Below, piece by piece: positions 1 through 7,748 of a DNA stretch of 64,000 nucleotides (within the stretch, counting starts at the first letter, position 1; each line of letters starts with the position of its first letter). The notes under the pieces are model-generated. The model was not told the DNA's origin. It saw only the letters and a list, made by a program, of their open reading frames with translations, and made no database searches. The position numbers and the translations under genes are program-made. The stretch covers positions 25,275 to 89,274 of the forward strand of contig CACZCQ010000008.1 in the NCBI GenBank assembly GCA_902779765.1, in the 5' to 3' direction. This stretch comes from an uncultured Bacteroidia bacterium. GTDB lineage: Bacteria; Bacteroidota; Bacteroidia; Bacteroidales; UBA932.

Positions 1-2
1 GA

Positions 3-536
3 ACGTGGAAGCGTATTCCTACAAGCAGCTGGACCTTCACTCCGCTCGTCCAGTATCATGGAGGCGGAGCGGCGGCCACCATCGAGCCGCTCGACGAGCA
101 CTTGGACTTCTACAAGGCCCATATGATCCAGAACTACGGTTCGGGCGTCCAGTCCTGCTACCGTGGATTCAGGCTCTACGACACCGAGCGGACCAAGGAA
201 GCGATAAAGGAGATCATCAGCTGGTACAAGGAGCATCGCGACATCCTGTGCAGCGATATCATACACCTGCGCAGGCCCGACGGACGCGACTGGGACGGAA
301 TAATGCACGTTAATCCTTCGCTCGACGAGAAGGGCTTCGTAATGCTCTACAATCCTACGGACAAGGATATAAGCCGCACGATAACCCTCCCTCTCTACTA
401 TACAGGCCTCACCGGGACAGCCCGTATCCAGGAACAGGACGGCCCTGCCCGCAGGGTCCGCCTTGACCGCCGCTACAACGCGCCCGTGACCGTCACCATC
501 CCCGCCAACGGTTATACTTGGTTGGTAATAAAATAA
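3..536 (+). CDS. C-terminal part of a glycoside-hydrolase-like protein (5' truncated by window edge)
   Basis: The frame is open from base 3 to the TAA at 534-536, so about 177 residues of a longer protein are visible. The first part has an aromatic-rich stretch (WKRIPTSSWTFTPL) and a YHGGG motif, followed by the conserved-looking IIHLRRPDGRDWDG. The last ~70 residues (FVMLYNPTDKDISRT onward, ending NGYTWLVIK) look like the C-terminal beta-sandwich that closes many large Bacteroidetes glycosidases. No catalytic residues can be assigned because the N-terminal region lies outside the window. The call as carbohydrate-active is an inference from style and neighbourhood; the exact GH family is not identified. 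No terminator is visible in the 73 bp before the convergent aspS. Confidence 0.55.
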   Translation, partial: TWKRIPTSSWTFTPLVQYHGGGAAATIEPLDEHLDFYKAHMIQNYGSGVQSCYRGFRLYDTERTKEAIKEIISWYKEHRDILCSDIIHLRRPDGRDWDGIMHVNPSLDEKGFVMLYNPTDKDISRTITLPLYYTGLTGTARIQEQDGPARRVRLDRRYNAPVTVTIPANGYTWLVIK

Positions 537-609
537 CCTTCGCTCCGCCGGTCATCAACGGATTCGGACTGTTCCTGGACAGGATCAGCGGGTAATCTTA
601 TTCGGATAA

Positions 610-2385
610 CTACTTCTCCGGAAGAGGACGGATGTCCAGGTTCAGCTCGTCCAGCTGGATCTGGTCGATCTCGGACGGGGAGTCGATCATCACGTCACGG
701 CCCTGGTTGTTCTTCGGGAAGGCGATGAAGTCGCGGATGGACTCCTTGCCTGCGAAGAGGGCGCACACGCGGTCGAATCCGAAAGCCAGTCCTCCGTGGG
801 GCGGAGCACCGAACTGGAAGGCGTGGATGATGAAGCCGAACTTGTATTCAGCCTCCTCGGGACCGATTCCGAGCACCTCGAACATCCTCTTCTGTACATC
901 GGCGTTGTGGATCCTGATGGAACCGCCACCGAGTTCGTTGCCGTTCAGAACGAAGTCATAGGCATTGGCGCAGACCCTTTCGAGGTCCTCCTTCCTGTTG
1001 CTGTTGAACCAGTCCATATGCTCCGGCTTCGGGGCGGTGAAAGGATGGTGCATGGCGTAGAAACGTCCGTCCTCCTCGCTCCATTCGAGAAGCGGGAAGT
1101 CCACGATCCACAACGGCGCGAACACCTTGGGGTCCCTGAGGCCGAGCCTGCCGCCCATCTCGAGACGCAGGACACCCAGCATGGTCTGGACCTTCCTCTT
1201 TTCGGGGCCGCTCATTATGAATATGATATCGCCGGTCTTGGCCTCGACTGCCTCGGCGATGGTCTTCAGCTGTTCGGGTGAGTAGAACTTGTCGATGGAT
1301 GACTTGACGGAACCGTCGGCGTTGAGCTTAATATAGATCAGGCCCTTGGCACCGACCTGGGGCCTCTTTACCCACTCGGTGATTTCGTCGATCTGCTTGC
1401 GGGTATATTCAGCTCCGCCGGGAACGGCGATAGCGCCCACGTATGCGGCATCGTCGAGCACCGAGAATCCGTTGCCCTTGACCTTGTCCGTAACCTCATG
1501 GATGGTCATTCCGAAGCGGATGTCCGGCTTGTCGGAACCGTAATTGTCCATAGCGTCATACCAGCTCATGCGGGGAAGAGGGTTCTTGATCTCGACATCA
1601 AGGACATTCTTGAAGAGAGTCCTCATCATGCCTTCGAACATATTCAGTACATCCTCCTGCTCCACGAAGCTCATCTCGCAGTCGATCTGGGTGAATTCGG
1701 GCTGGCGGTCGGCGCGCAGGTCCTCGTCACGGAAGCAGCGTACGATCTGGAAATAGCGGTCGTAACCTGCCACCATCAGGAGCTGCTTGAAGGTCTGGGG
1801 GGACTGCGGAAGGGCGTAGAACTGTCCGGGGTTCATCCTGGAAGGGACCACGAAATCGCGGGCGCCTTCGGGAGTGGACTTGATGAGATACGGAGTCTCA
1901 ATCTCCATGAATCCCTTGGAATCCAGATAGTTGCGTACTTCGTGAGCCATCCTGTGCCTGAGGGCAAGAGCACTCTGGAGAGGATTACGCCTGAGGTCGA
2001 GATACCTGAACTTTGCCCTGATGTCCTCACCGCCGTCGCTCTCGTCCTCGATTGTGAACGGAGGGGTCACGGACTTGTTCAGGACGTTGATCTTCTCGAG
2101 CTTGATCTCGATGTCACCTGTGGGCATCTTCGGGTTCTTGCTCTGGCGCTCGACAACCTCTCCGACCGCCTGGATTACGAACTCCCTTCCGAGGGAGGTG
2201 GCGGTTTCGACCAAGGAGGCATCTGCGTCTGCCTCAACGACCAGCTGGGTGATTCCGTAACGGTCACGCAGGTCGATGAAGGTCATTCCTCCAAGTTTCC
2301 TGGACCTCTGGACCCATCCGGCCAGGGTCACTTTCTGTCCGACATTGGCAATGCGGAGTTCTCCGCAAGTGTGATCTCTGTACAT
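610..2385 (-). CDS. aspS: Aspartyl-tRNA synthetase
   Basis: A 591-residue class IIb synthetase that charges tRNA-Asp in the cytoplasm; the length is that of the bacterial type. Residues 1-105 form the OB-fold anticodon-binding domain ([20 protein letters not shown]). Class II motif 2 is visible as [18 protein letters not shown], and motif 3 as [16 protein letters not shown]. The insert between them, about residues 285-410, is the GAD domain typical of bacterial AspRS. Start chosen at the ATG at 2385, giving the standard N-terminus [10 protein letters not shown]. It is transcribed divergently from ksgA, with a TAAATTTG promoter motif 41-48 bases upstream. Identification is secure. Confidence 0.98.
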   Translation of the reverse strand: MYRDHTCGELRIANVGQKVTLAGWVQRSRKLGGMTFIDLRDRYGITQLVVEADADASLVETATSLGREFVIQAVGEVVERQSKNPKMPTGDIEIKLEKINVLNKSVTPPFTIEDESDGGEDIRAKFRYLDLRRNPLQSALALRHRMAHEVRNYLDSKGFMEIETPYLIKSTPEGARDFVVPSRMNPGQFYALPQSPQTFKQLLMVAGYDRYFQIVRCFRDEDLRADRQPEFTQIDCEMSFVEQEDVLNMFEGMMRTLFKNVLDVEIKNPLPRMSWYDAMDNYGSDKPDIRFGMTIHEVTDKVKGNGFSVLDDAAYVGAIAVPGGAEYTRKQIDEITEWVKRPQVGAKGLIYIKLNADGSVKSSIDKFYSPEQLKTIAEAVEAKTGDIIFIMSGPEKRKVQTMLGVLRLEMGGRLGLRDPKVFAPLWIVDFPLLEWSEEDGRFYAMHHPFTAPKPEHMDWFNSNRKEDLERVCANAYDFVLNGNELGGGSIRIHNADVQKRMFEVLGIGPEEAEYKFGFIIHAFQFGAPPHGGLAFGFDRVCALFAGKESIRDFIAFPKNNQGRDVMIDSPSEIDQIQLDELNLDIRPLPEK

Positions 2386-2425
2386 ATCTAGATTCGTTAT
2401 TATTCGGATTATTCCGGCAAGACTG

Positions 2426-2433
2426 CAAATTTA
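2426..2433 (-). promoter_or_regulatory. Putative -7 element of aspS promoter
   Basis: Reads TAAATTTG on the minus strand, matching the Bacteroidetes -7 consensus TAnnTTTG. It lies 41 bases upstream of the aspS ATG, inside the 96-bp divergent aspS/ksgA spacer. A convincing -33 element is not obvious. Confidence 0.5.
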
Positions 2434-2469
2434 GCAAATTATGTCCAACCTTGATAGAAGAAAATGAGT

Positions 2470-2477
2470 TATCTTTG
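2470..2477 (+). promoter_or_regulatory. Putative -7 element of ksgA promoter; decides the start codon
   Basis: TATCTTTG matches TAnnTTTG, with a TTG at 2451-2453 as candidate -33 element. The expected transcription start falls within a few bases of the ATG at 2482, so the upstream in-frame ATG at 2464 lies inside the promoter and cannot be the translation start. The transcript would be nearly leaderless. Confidence 0.55.
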
Positions 2478-2481
2478 TGAC

Positions 2482-3585
2482 ATGGAAGTTCGCGCAAAAA
2501 AAGCCCTGGGGCAGCATTTCCTCACCGACCAGTCCGTCGCCACCCGCATCGTCGGCGCCCTGCAGGGCTCCGATGTCCTCGAGGTCGGCCCCGGCATGGG
2601 CGTCCTGACGCAATACCTGCTACCGCAGGATTGCGTCGAGCCTTCCACCCCCCTGCACCCCCAAGGGGGACTGAGGGGCGTTCCCCTCAGACACGATACC
2701 GTGTCATCTTCCACCCCCCTGCACCCCCAAGGGGGACTGAGGGGCGTTCCCCTCAGACACCCTGAATTGCAGAGTTCAGAAGAATTCAAGACGGCGAAAG
2801 TGGACGAAGTTGCCGGCCCGGCGGGCGAGACCACTGCCACCCTCGGCACGTTAAGAGGGGGGACCGGAGCGGAACGAAGTGAAGCGAGCGGTGGGGCCGA
2901 GCAAAGCGAGGCGGTCGAGTCGCCGGAACCGGCAACTTCGGACCGTCACCTGCAAGTCGTCGAGATCGACAAGGAAAGCGTGGAGTATCTGAAGAAGCAT
3001 TACCCTTCGTTGGGTGACGGGCTGATAGAGGGAGACTTCCTGAAGATGGACCTTTCCAGCCTGTTCCCTGGCCGGTTCTCCATCATCGGCAACTTCCCGT
3101 ACAACATCTCTTCCCAGATATTCTTCAAGATCCTCGACTGCCGCGACCTTGTTCCGGAAGTCGTCTGCATGATCCAGAAGGAAGTCGCCGAACGTATCGC
3201 CGAGAAGCCCGGCACCAAGACCTATGGGATCCTTTCCGTATTCCTTCAGGCCTGGTATGACATTGAATATCTGTTCACGGTCGGTCCCGGTGCATTCAAT
3301 CCTCCGCCCAAGGTCCAGTCAGCCGTAATCCGCCTCACACGAAACTCGCGCACGTCGCTCGGCTGTGACGAAAAGCTATTCCGTACAGTTGTCAAGACCG
3401 CCTTCGGCCAGAGACGCAAAACCTTGCGCAACTCCCTCAAGCCGCTGATCCGGCAAGCTCAGGGACCTCAAGGGCAGGACAGCGCCTCCAGTCCGGACAT
3501 CTCTGCGAATCCGGTTTTCGACCTCCGTCCCGAACGCCTCAGCGTCGAGGACTTCATCGCCCTGACCCTGATGCTCCAGCAGTAA
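2482..3585 (+). CDS. rsmA/ksgA: 16S rRNA (adenine1518-N6/adenine1519-N6)-dimethyltransferase with repeat-derived insertion
   Basis: Dimethylates two adjacent adenines in helix 45 of 16S rRNA late in 30S assembly, using SAM. Visible family motifs: N-terminal [14 protein letters not shown] motif [13 protein letters not shown] (residues 33-43); ribose-binding acid EID (161-163); catalytic motif IV NFPYNIS; C-terminal [12 protein letters not shown]. The protein is 367 residues, against about 260-270 for the family. The excess is a block of about 105 residues (about 50-154) between motif I and the EID strand, where orthologues have only a short loop. The block is coded by two copies of a GC-rich hairpin repeat followed by a Glu/Ser/Ala-rich stretch ([10 protein letters not shown]). 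A second small insertion ([10 protein letters not shown]) lies near the C-terminus. The frame stays open throughout, so the product is probably made. Start at 2482 chosen because 2464 lies in the promoter. Confidence 0.93.
   Translation: MEVRAKKALGQHFLTDQSVATRIVGALQGSDVLEVGPGMGVLTQYLLPQDCVEPSTPLHPQGGLRGVPLRHDTVSSSTPLHPQGGLRGVPLRHPELQSSEEFKTAKVDEVAGPAGETTATLGTLRGGTGAERSEASGGAEQSEAVESPEPATSDRHLQVVEIDKESVEYLKKHYPSLGDGLIEGDFLKMDLSSLFPGRFSIIGNFPYNISSQIFFKILDCRDLVPEVVCMIQKEVAERIAEKPGTKTYGILSVFLQAWYDIEYLFTVGPGAFNPPPKVQSAVIRLTRNSRTSLGCDEKLFRTVVKTAFGQRRKTLRNSLKPLIRQAQGPQGQDSASSPDISANPVFDLRPERLSVEDFIALTLMLQQ
2645..2758 (+). repeat. Two GC-rich hairpin repeat units inside ksgA (66-bp period)
   Basis: Two near-identical 48-bp units at 2645-2692 and 2711-2758. 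Each contains the hairpin CTGAGGGGCGTTCCCCTCAG and a C-run/G-run pair (CACCCCCAAGGGGG). They are the reverse complement of the tandem array at 40013-40200. The 66-bp spacing is a multiple of three, so both copies are read in the same frame and encode the same peptide, [16 protein letters not shown]. Confidence 0.9.
3451..3475 (+). repeat. Degenerate copy of the short in-frame repeat near the ksgA 3' end
   Basis: Contains GGCAAGCTCAGGG, matching most of the short repeat seen exactly at 62045-62063, and encodes RQAQGPQG. It lies between the conserved [11 protein letters not shown] segment and the C-terminal [10 protein letters not shown] segment of KsgA, where a length-variable loop is expected. 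Confidence 0.5.
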
Positions 3586-3651
3586 TCCGCCGCGGATCCT
3601 TTCCCCGTTTTGGGCGTTTTTCCAAAGTAGCTGATTATCATTATATTACAG

Positions 3652-3682
3652 AAAATGCATAGTTTAATAGTCTACGCATTTT
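3652..3682. repeat. Left hairpin copy flanking the RAYT gene
   Basis: AAAATGCATAG pairs with CTACGCATTTT (one A:C mismatch) around a 9-nt loop. The same hairpin recurs in direct orientation at 4911-4941, and both copies are followed about 30 bp later by the shared string AAAAACGGC (ending at 3721 and 4980). The pair brackets the transposase gene. Confidence 0.75.
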
Positions 3683-3726
3683 TCATAACTTTATAACAAT
3701 CAATTATTTCCAAAAAACGGCAAGGA

Positions 3727-3838
3727 TTAATTCACGTTATCCTGTTCTAAGAACTCCTGGTCCATTAATGGTACTTTTATCTTTCGTAGCATCTCGTTGA
3801 TCAAGGTATCACCACTGTGACAAAATCCTATTACTTTA
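3727..3838 (-). pseudogene. Possible remnant reading frame downstream of the RAYT gene
   Basis: After the RAYT stop codon a second minus-strand frame reads about 36 codons with protein-like composition (GFCHSGDTLINEMLRK, then PLMDQEFLEQDN) before a TAA at 3727-3729. It has no plausible start codon and is preceded by in-frame stops. It may be the decayed end of a gene or part of an ancestral longer element; no family is recognised. The rest of the 265-bp ksgA-RAYT spacer holds only the left hairpin. Confidence 0.25.
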
Positions 3839-3850
3839 TTTCAAACAACC

Positions 3851-4810
3851 TCAAAGTGATACTATATCTTCATTGCTCCGCCGTTTAGGTTTCAGTTTAT
3901 AAACCCGGAGCAATGTCCCGGCTATGAAACTAGACACATGCTGCTTCCTTATCATGGTGTTACACAGTTTCCTCCTGTCCTCATCCGACAGCCTTAGGAC
4001 ATCTTTGGGATTGGCAAAGCCATAATCACGGGACAAGGATTTAATAAGACGATAATATGGTTCATATGACCCGTCAGAGTATTCTTCCTTGAAATCATGT
4101 TCGCTTCCAACGTTGGAAGCAAAGGCTATCTTCATGTTTCCATACGATCCATAAAGACGAATAAGATATTTATAATCAACGACTTTAAATTTGACAATTA
4201 TATGATCAACCAGTTGTTCGCGCTCATCAGGGGACAGGCTCGTGAAACACTTCCTCAAAAAATAATGGTTCAGGTATTGTCCCCTATCAAACATACTCCT
4301 TACTTCGAGAAGACATTTCCGCATATTTATGGAGGCCTTCCTCACAATCAGCTTCTTCGAAAATGGATGATCCGATTCTGCATATGCCATAAAATTCCAC
4401 CTGTAGCTCTCCGCATTGACAGCCAACTGCTTCTCGACCGGATTATTATACAGATAGGCGGAAGCTTCCTTCTGCTTCTTGTTCCCGACTTTGTTCGATA
4501 AGCCATAAACCGGCATGAAGACATGACCTCTAATACCCGCGTCTTTGTTGAACTCCCTTGCATATGCAGCCTCAAGTTCGCAAAGGAATCTTGCTATTAT
4601 GTCGTGTGACTTGGCCCGGACCGTCAGGTGATAGTGATTGAACATGCAAACTACACCCAATACCATAATACAGTACTTGATTTTAAGGGTGTAAATGATG
4701 GTGTAGAAAACGAGAATGTCCCTGACTGAATAAAAAAGCACGGACATATTGAACCCTCTTTGATAGATGTGGGCGATACCCCTGCTATCGTATTTGATTA
4801 TTCTAGGCAT
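3851..4810 (-). CDS. REP-associated tyrosine transposase (RAYT, Y1/HUH family)
   Basis: A 319-residue protein of the single-stranded-DNA Y1 transposase superfamily. The N-terminus MPRIIKYDSRGIAHIYQRG resembles the RAYT opening (MPR..R....G..YHV..RG). The HUH pair sits in MFNHYHLTV (His59 and His61), the counterpart of the common MPNHYHLL motif. The candidate nucleophile is Tyr119 or Tyr121 in ASAYLYNNPV, the usual Y.H.NPV region. About 190 residues of basic, helix-rich C-terminus follow with no recognised domain. RAYTs mobilise or process REP hairpins rather than autonomous insertion sequences. Codon usage is AT-richer than the neighbours. The gene is bracketed by direct hairpin copies at 3652-3682 and 4911-4941. 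Both His residues and the Tyr are present, so it may be active. Confidence 0.85.
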   Translation of the reverse strand: MPRIIKYDSRGIAHIYQRGFNMSVLFYSVRDILVFYTIIYTLKIKYCIMVLGVVCMFNHYHLTVRAKSHDIIARFLCELEAAYAREFNKDAGIRGHVFMPVYGLSNKVGNKKQKEASAYLYNNPVEKQLAVNAESYRWNFMAYAESDHPFSKKLIVRKASINMRKCLLEVRSMFDRGQYLNHYFLRKCFTSLSPDEREQLVDHIIVKFKVVDYKYLIRLYGSYGNMKIAFASNVGSEHDFKEEYSDGSYEPYYRLIKSLSRDYGFANPKDVLRLSDEDRRKLCNTMIRKQHVSSFIAGTLLRVYKLKPKRRSNEDIVSL

Positions 4811-4910
4811 AGGAGTCTTTCATGTTTTAGTTTAAGTACAGCTAAATTAATGAAAATAATCCTGCCGGGAAAGCGTTTTTTGAAATGGGTTGAATATGAG
4901 GACAATACAA

Positions 4911-4941
4911 AAAATGCGTAGAATAATAATCTACGCATTTT
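4911..4941. repeat. Right hairpin copy flanking the RAYT gene
   Basis: A perfect 12-bp stem: AAAATGCGTAGA pairs with TCTACGCATTTT around the loop ATAATAA. It is the intact version of the left copy at 3652-3682 and lies about 100 bp upstream of the RAYT start. Confidence 0.8.
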
Positions 4942-5019
4942 CCATAATAGACTAGTTTTCAGTAACTTCCGAAAAACGGCCGAACAAAAAGGCAGGCCAC
5001 CAGGGTCGGGAACCAGGTC

Positions 5020-6120
5020 CTATCTGAAGATATTCATTACCTGGACGCAGGCGCGGGCGTCGTGCATCGGGTACATCCTGAAAGCGATGGTGTCCACCGT
5101 GTCGTTGAGGTGGTCCTTGATATAATCCCAGATGCGCATGGCGTAATCGGCTCCCTCGGGAACTCCCTGGTATTTCCAGGAGCAGAGGTTCGCGATAAGG
5201 GCTTCGGCCTGTACCCAGGGCACCATCTGGCTGTCGATCTCGCCTTCGGAATCCTTTCCGAGGACCACATAACCATCCCCGCAGAGACCGTCCATGCCGG
5301 CCTTGTAGAGCTGCAGACAGGTCTCCTTAACGTGATTGATCGCATCGATGTCCTCGATTGCATAAGCAGCATCAAGGATCGACCAGGAAGCTTCGAGGTC
5401 AAGACCATAGACACATCCGGAGGGAACTACGTTCCACTCCCTGCTGAACCTGGTCTCAAGATGACCTGTGTTCGGGTTGAAGAACTCGGAGATCATCACG
5501 TCCAGGAGGTCGGCTATTACTCCGCGCAGGGAGGCATCCCTCCATACCCTGTAGAGGTTGGAGTAGCTTTCAAGGAGGTAGAGATGCGACTCGGCGAGCT
5601 TGGACTCGTCCTTGACCGTGAAATCACGGGCCAGGGCCTCGCGGTATCCGCCGAACTCAAGGTCGTGGAATTCCTTCTCGAGTATCTTGTACAGGTTGAC
5701 GGCCTGCTTCAGGGACTCTTCGTCCTTGGTGGCTCCGTAGAATTCGCTCAGAGCGTAGATGGCAAGGGCCTGGTTGCTCAGGAGGGCATCAGTGTCCTTC
5801 TTCTCGCCCCAGGAATCCACGTAGACGAAAGCACCGCCGAACTTGTGGTCGATGAAATGCTGGATGAAATAATCCTTGCCGTTCATCGCAGGCATCAGGT
5901 ATTCTTTCTTACGGAATATACGATAGGCATTGGAGAACGCCCAGATTATACGGGCGTTGAGCTGCTCGTCCCTGTCTGCGTCCTTGTCGGCAGCAAGCCC
6001 CTCGGCGATCTTCCCGTAGAAGCCGCCGTGGGGATCCTGCATGCCTGACCAAAACTTGAGGATGTCCCACTCGAGGACTTCCTTGACTTCCTTTATCAGA
6101 GTGTCTGTCCTTCCGATCAT
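5020..6120 (-). CDS. N-acylglucosamine 2-epimerase / cellobiose 2-epimerase family protein
   Basis: A 366-residue (alpha/alpha)6-barrel protein of the AGE/CE superfamily, which epimerises C2 of reducing-end glucose or mannose. The family segment SHLYLLESYSNLYRVW is clear, and the C-terminal catalytic histidine appears in PMHDARACVQV. In characterised cellobiose/mannobiose 2-epimerases a second catalytic histidine lies in GHDIEASW; here that motif reads YGLDLEASW, so the histidine is a leucine. The substrate may differ or the reaction may be altered. Start taken at 6120 (MIGRTDTLIKEVKE); the frame extends 38 codons further upstream but only into the end of the preceding DUF1080 gene. It lies 13 bp behind that gene, so the two form an operon. 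No signal peptide, so cytoplasmic. Confidence 0.8.
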   Translation of the reverse strand: MIGRTDTLIKEVKEVLEWDILKFWSGMQDPHGGFYGKIAEGLAADKDADRDEQLNARIIWAFSNAYRIFRKKEYLMPAMNGKDYFIQHFIDHKFGGAFVYVDSWGEKKDTDALLSNQALAIYALSEFYGATKDEESLKQAVNLYKILEKEFHDLEFGGYREALARDFTVKDESKLAESHLYLLESYSNLYRVWRDASLRGVIADLLDVMISEFFNPNTGHLETRFSREWNVVPSGCVYGLDLEASWSILDAAYAIEDIDAINHVKETCLQLYKAGMDGLCGDGYVVLGKDSEGEIDSQMVPWVQAEALIANLCSWKYQGVPEGADYAMRIWDYIKDHLNDTVDTIAFRMYPMHDARACVQVMNIFR

Positions 6121-6133
6121 GGCACTCCGAGTA

Positions 6134-7423
6134 TTAAAGTGTCTTGATGTGGATGTTGCGCCAACGGACCTTGATTCCGCCACCGTCGTGGATCTGCAGG
6201 CAGATGCGTCCACGACCCTTGCCGATAGCCTCATCGGTGATATCGGTCATAGGCTCGCCGTTGAGCCAGGACTGGAGATGGTCGCCTTCCAGACGGATGC
6301 GCATCGTGTTCCAGTCGCCGTACTTCAGGATGTTCTCCTTCTCGTCGGGAATCTGGTAAAGCCAGCCGCGGCCATAGGATTCATAGACACCGCCGGTGTC
6401 GTTTCCGGGAGGAGCCACCTCGACCTGCCAGCCGTTGACCTTGACGCCCTCGGGGACGACGGACCTGATGAATACTCCGGAGTTGCCCTCGGCCTCCTGC
6501 TTGAACTCGAGGCTAAGGTCGAAGTTGTAGTAATAATCAGCCGTGCCGAAGTAGCCGTAAGCCTTGTCGGGACCGCTTTCGCAGGTCAGGTAACCCTCAT
6601 CGTCGACATACCAGAGCTCGGTGCCGTAGTTGACCCATCCGGTCAGGTCCTTGCCGTTGAAGAGGTCCTTCTCGACGGGAGCCGGATCAGGCAGCTCCTT
6701 GATCTTGATGTTCCTGAACCATGCGGGATAACCGTGGTCCTGGAGGCAGATGTGTCCGGTTGGGGACATTCCGTATTCGGTGCACTCGGCCCACTTGCCG
6801 GCAGCCTTGCGGTCGAACCAGTCCTGTGACCAAGCGTCGAATTCGACGGTGACCTTGCCGTTCAGGAGATAGGTCACGTGGCCGTTGTCGAATATGATTT
6901 CGCTCTGGTTCCATTCGCCTGCAGGCTTGAGGTCGCGGGCGTCGAAATCAGGAACATACATCGCATAATCGACGCCGCACCTCTGCCAGGGCTCGAGGAC
7001 GTAGCCGTCGTTCATCTCGGTGAAGTTCTCATCGTCGATGAGCTGATATTCAGGACCGGTGACGTAAGGGACAGGGAAGCACTTGCGCTCCACGACGTGG
7101 TACATCATGCCGCTGTTGCCGCCCTTGCTGATCTTCCACTCCCACTTGAGGTCGAAGTTGGTGTATTCCTTGTCAGTTACTATGTAGCCGTTCTCGTCGC
7201 TGCCTTCTCCTTCGGCCTGGATGGTACCGTCCACGACTGCCCACGGCCCGGTAAGGGCATCTCCGTTATAATCCCTCCATCCGTCCAAGGTGGTTCCATC
7301 GAAGAGGAGCTGCCATCCTTCGGCCTTCTCCTTTGAAGTCAGCGTGTTCTGCTTGGGTGCGCAGCTGGCGATAACGAACGCCGCCGCGGACGCGACTCCG
7401 ATCCAATAGATTAACTTTCTCAT
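6134..7423 (-). CDS. Lipoprotein with two DUF1080 (3-keto-disaccharide hydrolase/lyase) domains
   Basis: A 429-residue exported lipoprotein; the signal peptide ends in the lipobox VIASC. Two tandem DUF1080 (PF06439) jelly-roll domains are visible, about 35-215 (LLFDGTTLDGWRDY; GGNSGMMYHV) and 225-428 (LFNGKDLTGWVNY; EGNSGVFIRSV). DUF1080 proteins from Bacteroidetes cleave glycosides that have been oxidised at C3. Many family members have one domain; the duplication could give two binding sites. The ATG at 7423 (MRKLIYW) is preferred to the TTG at 7429. It is co-transcribed with the downstream epimerase. The matching oxidoreductase and isomerase genes are probably those at 14.2-16.5 kb. Confidence 0.85.
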   Translation of the reverse strand: MRKLIYWIGVASAAAFVIASCAPKQNTLTSKEKAEGWQLLFDGTTLDGWRDYNGDALTGPWAVVDGTIQAEGEGSDENGYIVTDKEYTNFDLKWEWKISKGGNSGMMYHVVERKCFPVPYVTGPEYQLIDDENFTEMNDGYVLEPWQRCGVDYAMYVPDFDARDLKPAGEWNQSEIIFDNGHVTYLLNGKVTVEFDAWSQDWFDRKAAGKWAECTEYGMSPTGHICLQDHGYPAWFRNIKIKELPDPAPVEKDLFNGKDLTGWVNYGTELWYVDDEGYLTCESGPDKAYGYFGTADYYYNFDLSLEFKQEAEGNSGVFIRSVVPEGVKVNGWQVEVAPPGNDTGGVYESYGRGWLYQIPDEKENILKYGDWNTMRIRLEGDHLQSWLNGEPMTDITDEAIGKGRGRICLQIHDGGGIKVRWRNIHIKTL

Positions 7424-7466
7424 AATCAATATATTTAAGAATAAAACAGATTGTCTGAATATAGAA

Positions 7467-7661
7467 TCAAATCACCAGAAGCCCCATGATCATGAAGAAC
7501 AGGAGGATAAGCAGGACTACGGAAACAGTGACGCAACCGCAACCGACTCCGATGCCTTTCTTGGCACCTTCGGTAAAACCTTTTCCACCCTCACCGCTGC
7601 GAGAGAACAGGAGGCCGATTAATCCGCCCACAAGGGCACAAGTCAATATGAATTTCAACAT
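7467..7661 (-). CDS. Small two-helix membrane protein
   Basis: A 64-residue protein with hydrophobic segments at both ends (MLKFILTCALVGGLIGLLF, and VSVVLLILLFFMIMGLLVI) separated by a Gly/Lys-rich loop and a Cys-Gly-Cys. Both termini are probably on the same side of the membrane. No family is recognised. ATG at 7661 chosen over the TTG at 7670. It stands alone, 44 bp upstream of the DUF1080 gene, and diverges from pepP. The protein-like composition and two clean helices support a real gene. Confidence 0.6.
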   Translation of the reverse strand: MLKFILTCALVGGLIGLLFSRSGEGGKGFTEGAKKGIGVGCGCVTVSVVLLILLFFMIMGLLVI

Positions 7662-7714
7662 AATGAACAAATTTAATACTTTTCCGGACTATTTCAATAG
7701 TCCCGCCTTATTGT

Positions 7715-7722
7715 TATCTTTG
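7715..7722 (+). promoter_or_regulatory. Putative -7 element for the pepP operon
   Basis: TATCTTTG, a TAnnTTTG match, 27 bases upstream of the ATG at 7749. It is followed by an AT-rich leader without a Shine-Dalgarno sequence, as usual for Bacteroidetes. Confidence 0.5.
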
Positions 7723-7748
7723 TAAAAGCATTAAAACCATATCAAACT

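Larger units (their letters stand above)
3652..4980 (-). mobile_element. Putative RAYT/IS200-like element with terminal hairpins
   Basis: A 1.3-kb unit delimited by two direct copies of an AT-rich hairpin plus the downstream string AAAAACGGC, containing one HUH/Y1 transposase gene. The whole unit is clearly AT-richer than the flanking ksgA and epimerase genes, which suggests acquisition. IS200/IS605 and REP elements use such subterminal hairpins as transposase recognition sites; exact ends cannot be set by eye. Confidence 0.6.

Noticed and set aside
3851-4810. Conventional IS transposase (DDE) with terminal inverted repeats
   Set aside because: The protein has the HUH/Y1 signature and the flanking hairpins are in direct orientation, with no terminal inverted repeats.
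5062-6048. A 328-codon plus-strand open frame over the epimerase gene
   Set aside because: Antisense shadow; the minus-strand product has recognisable epimerase motifs.
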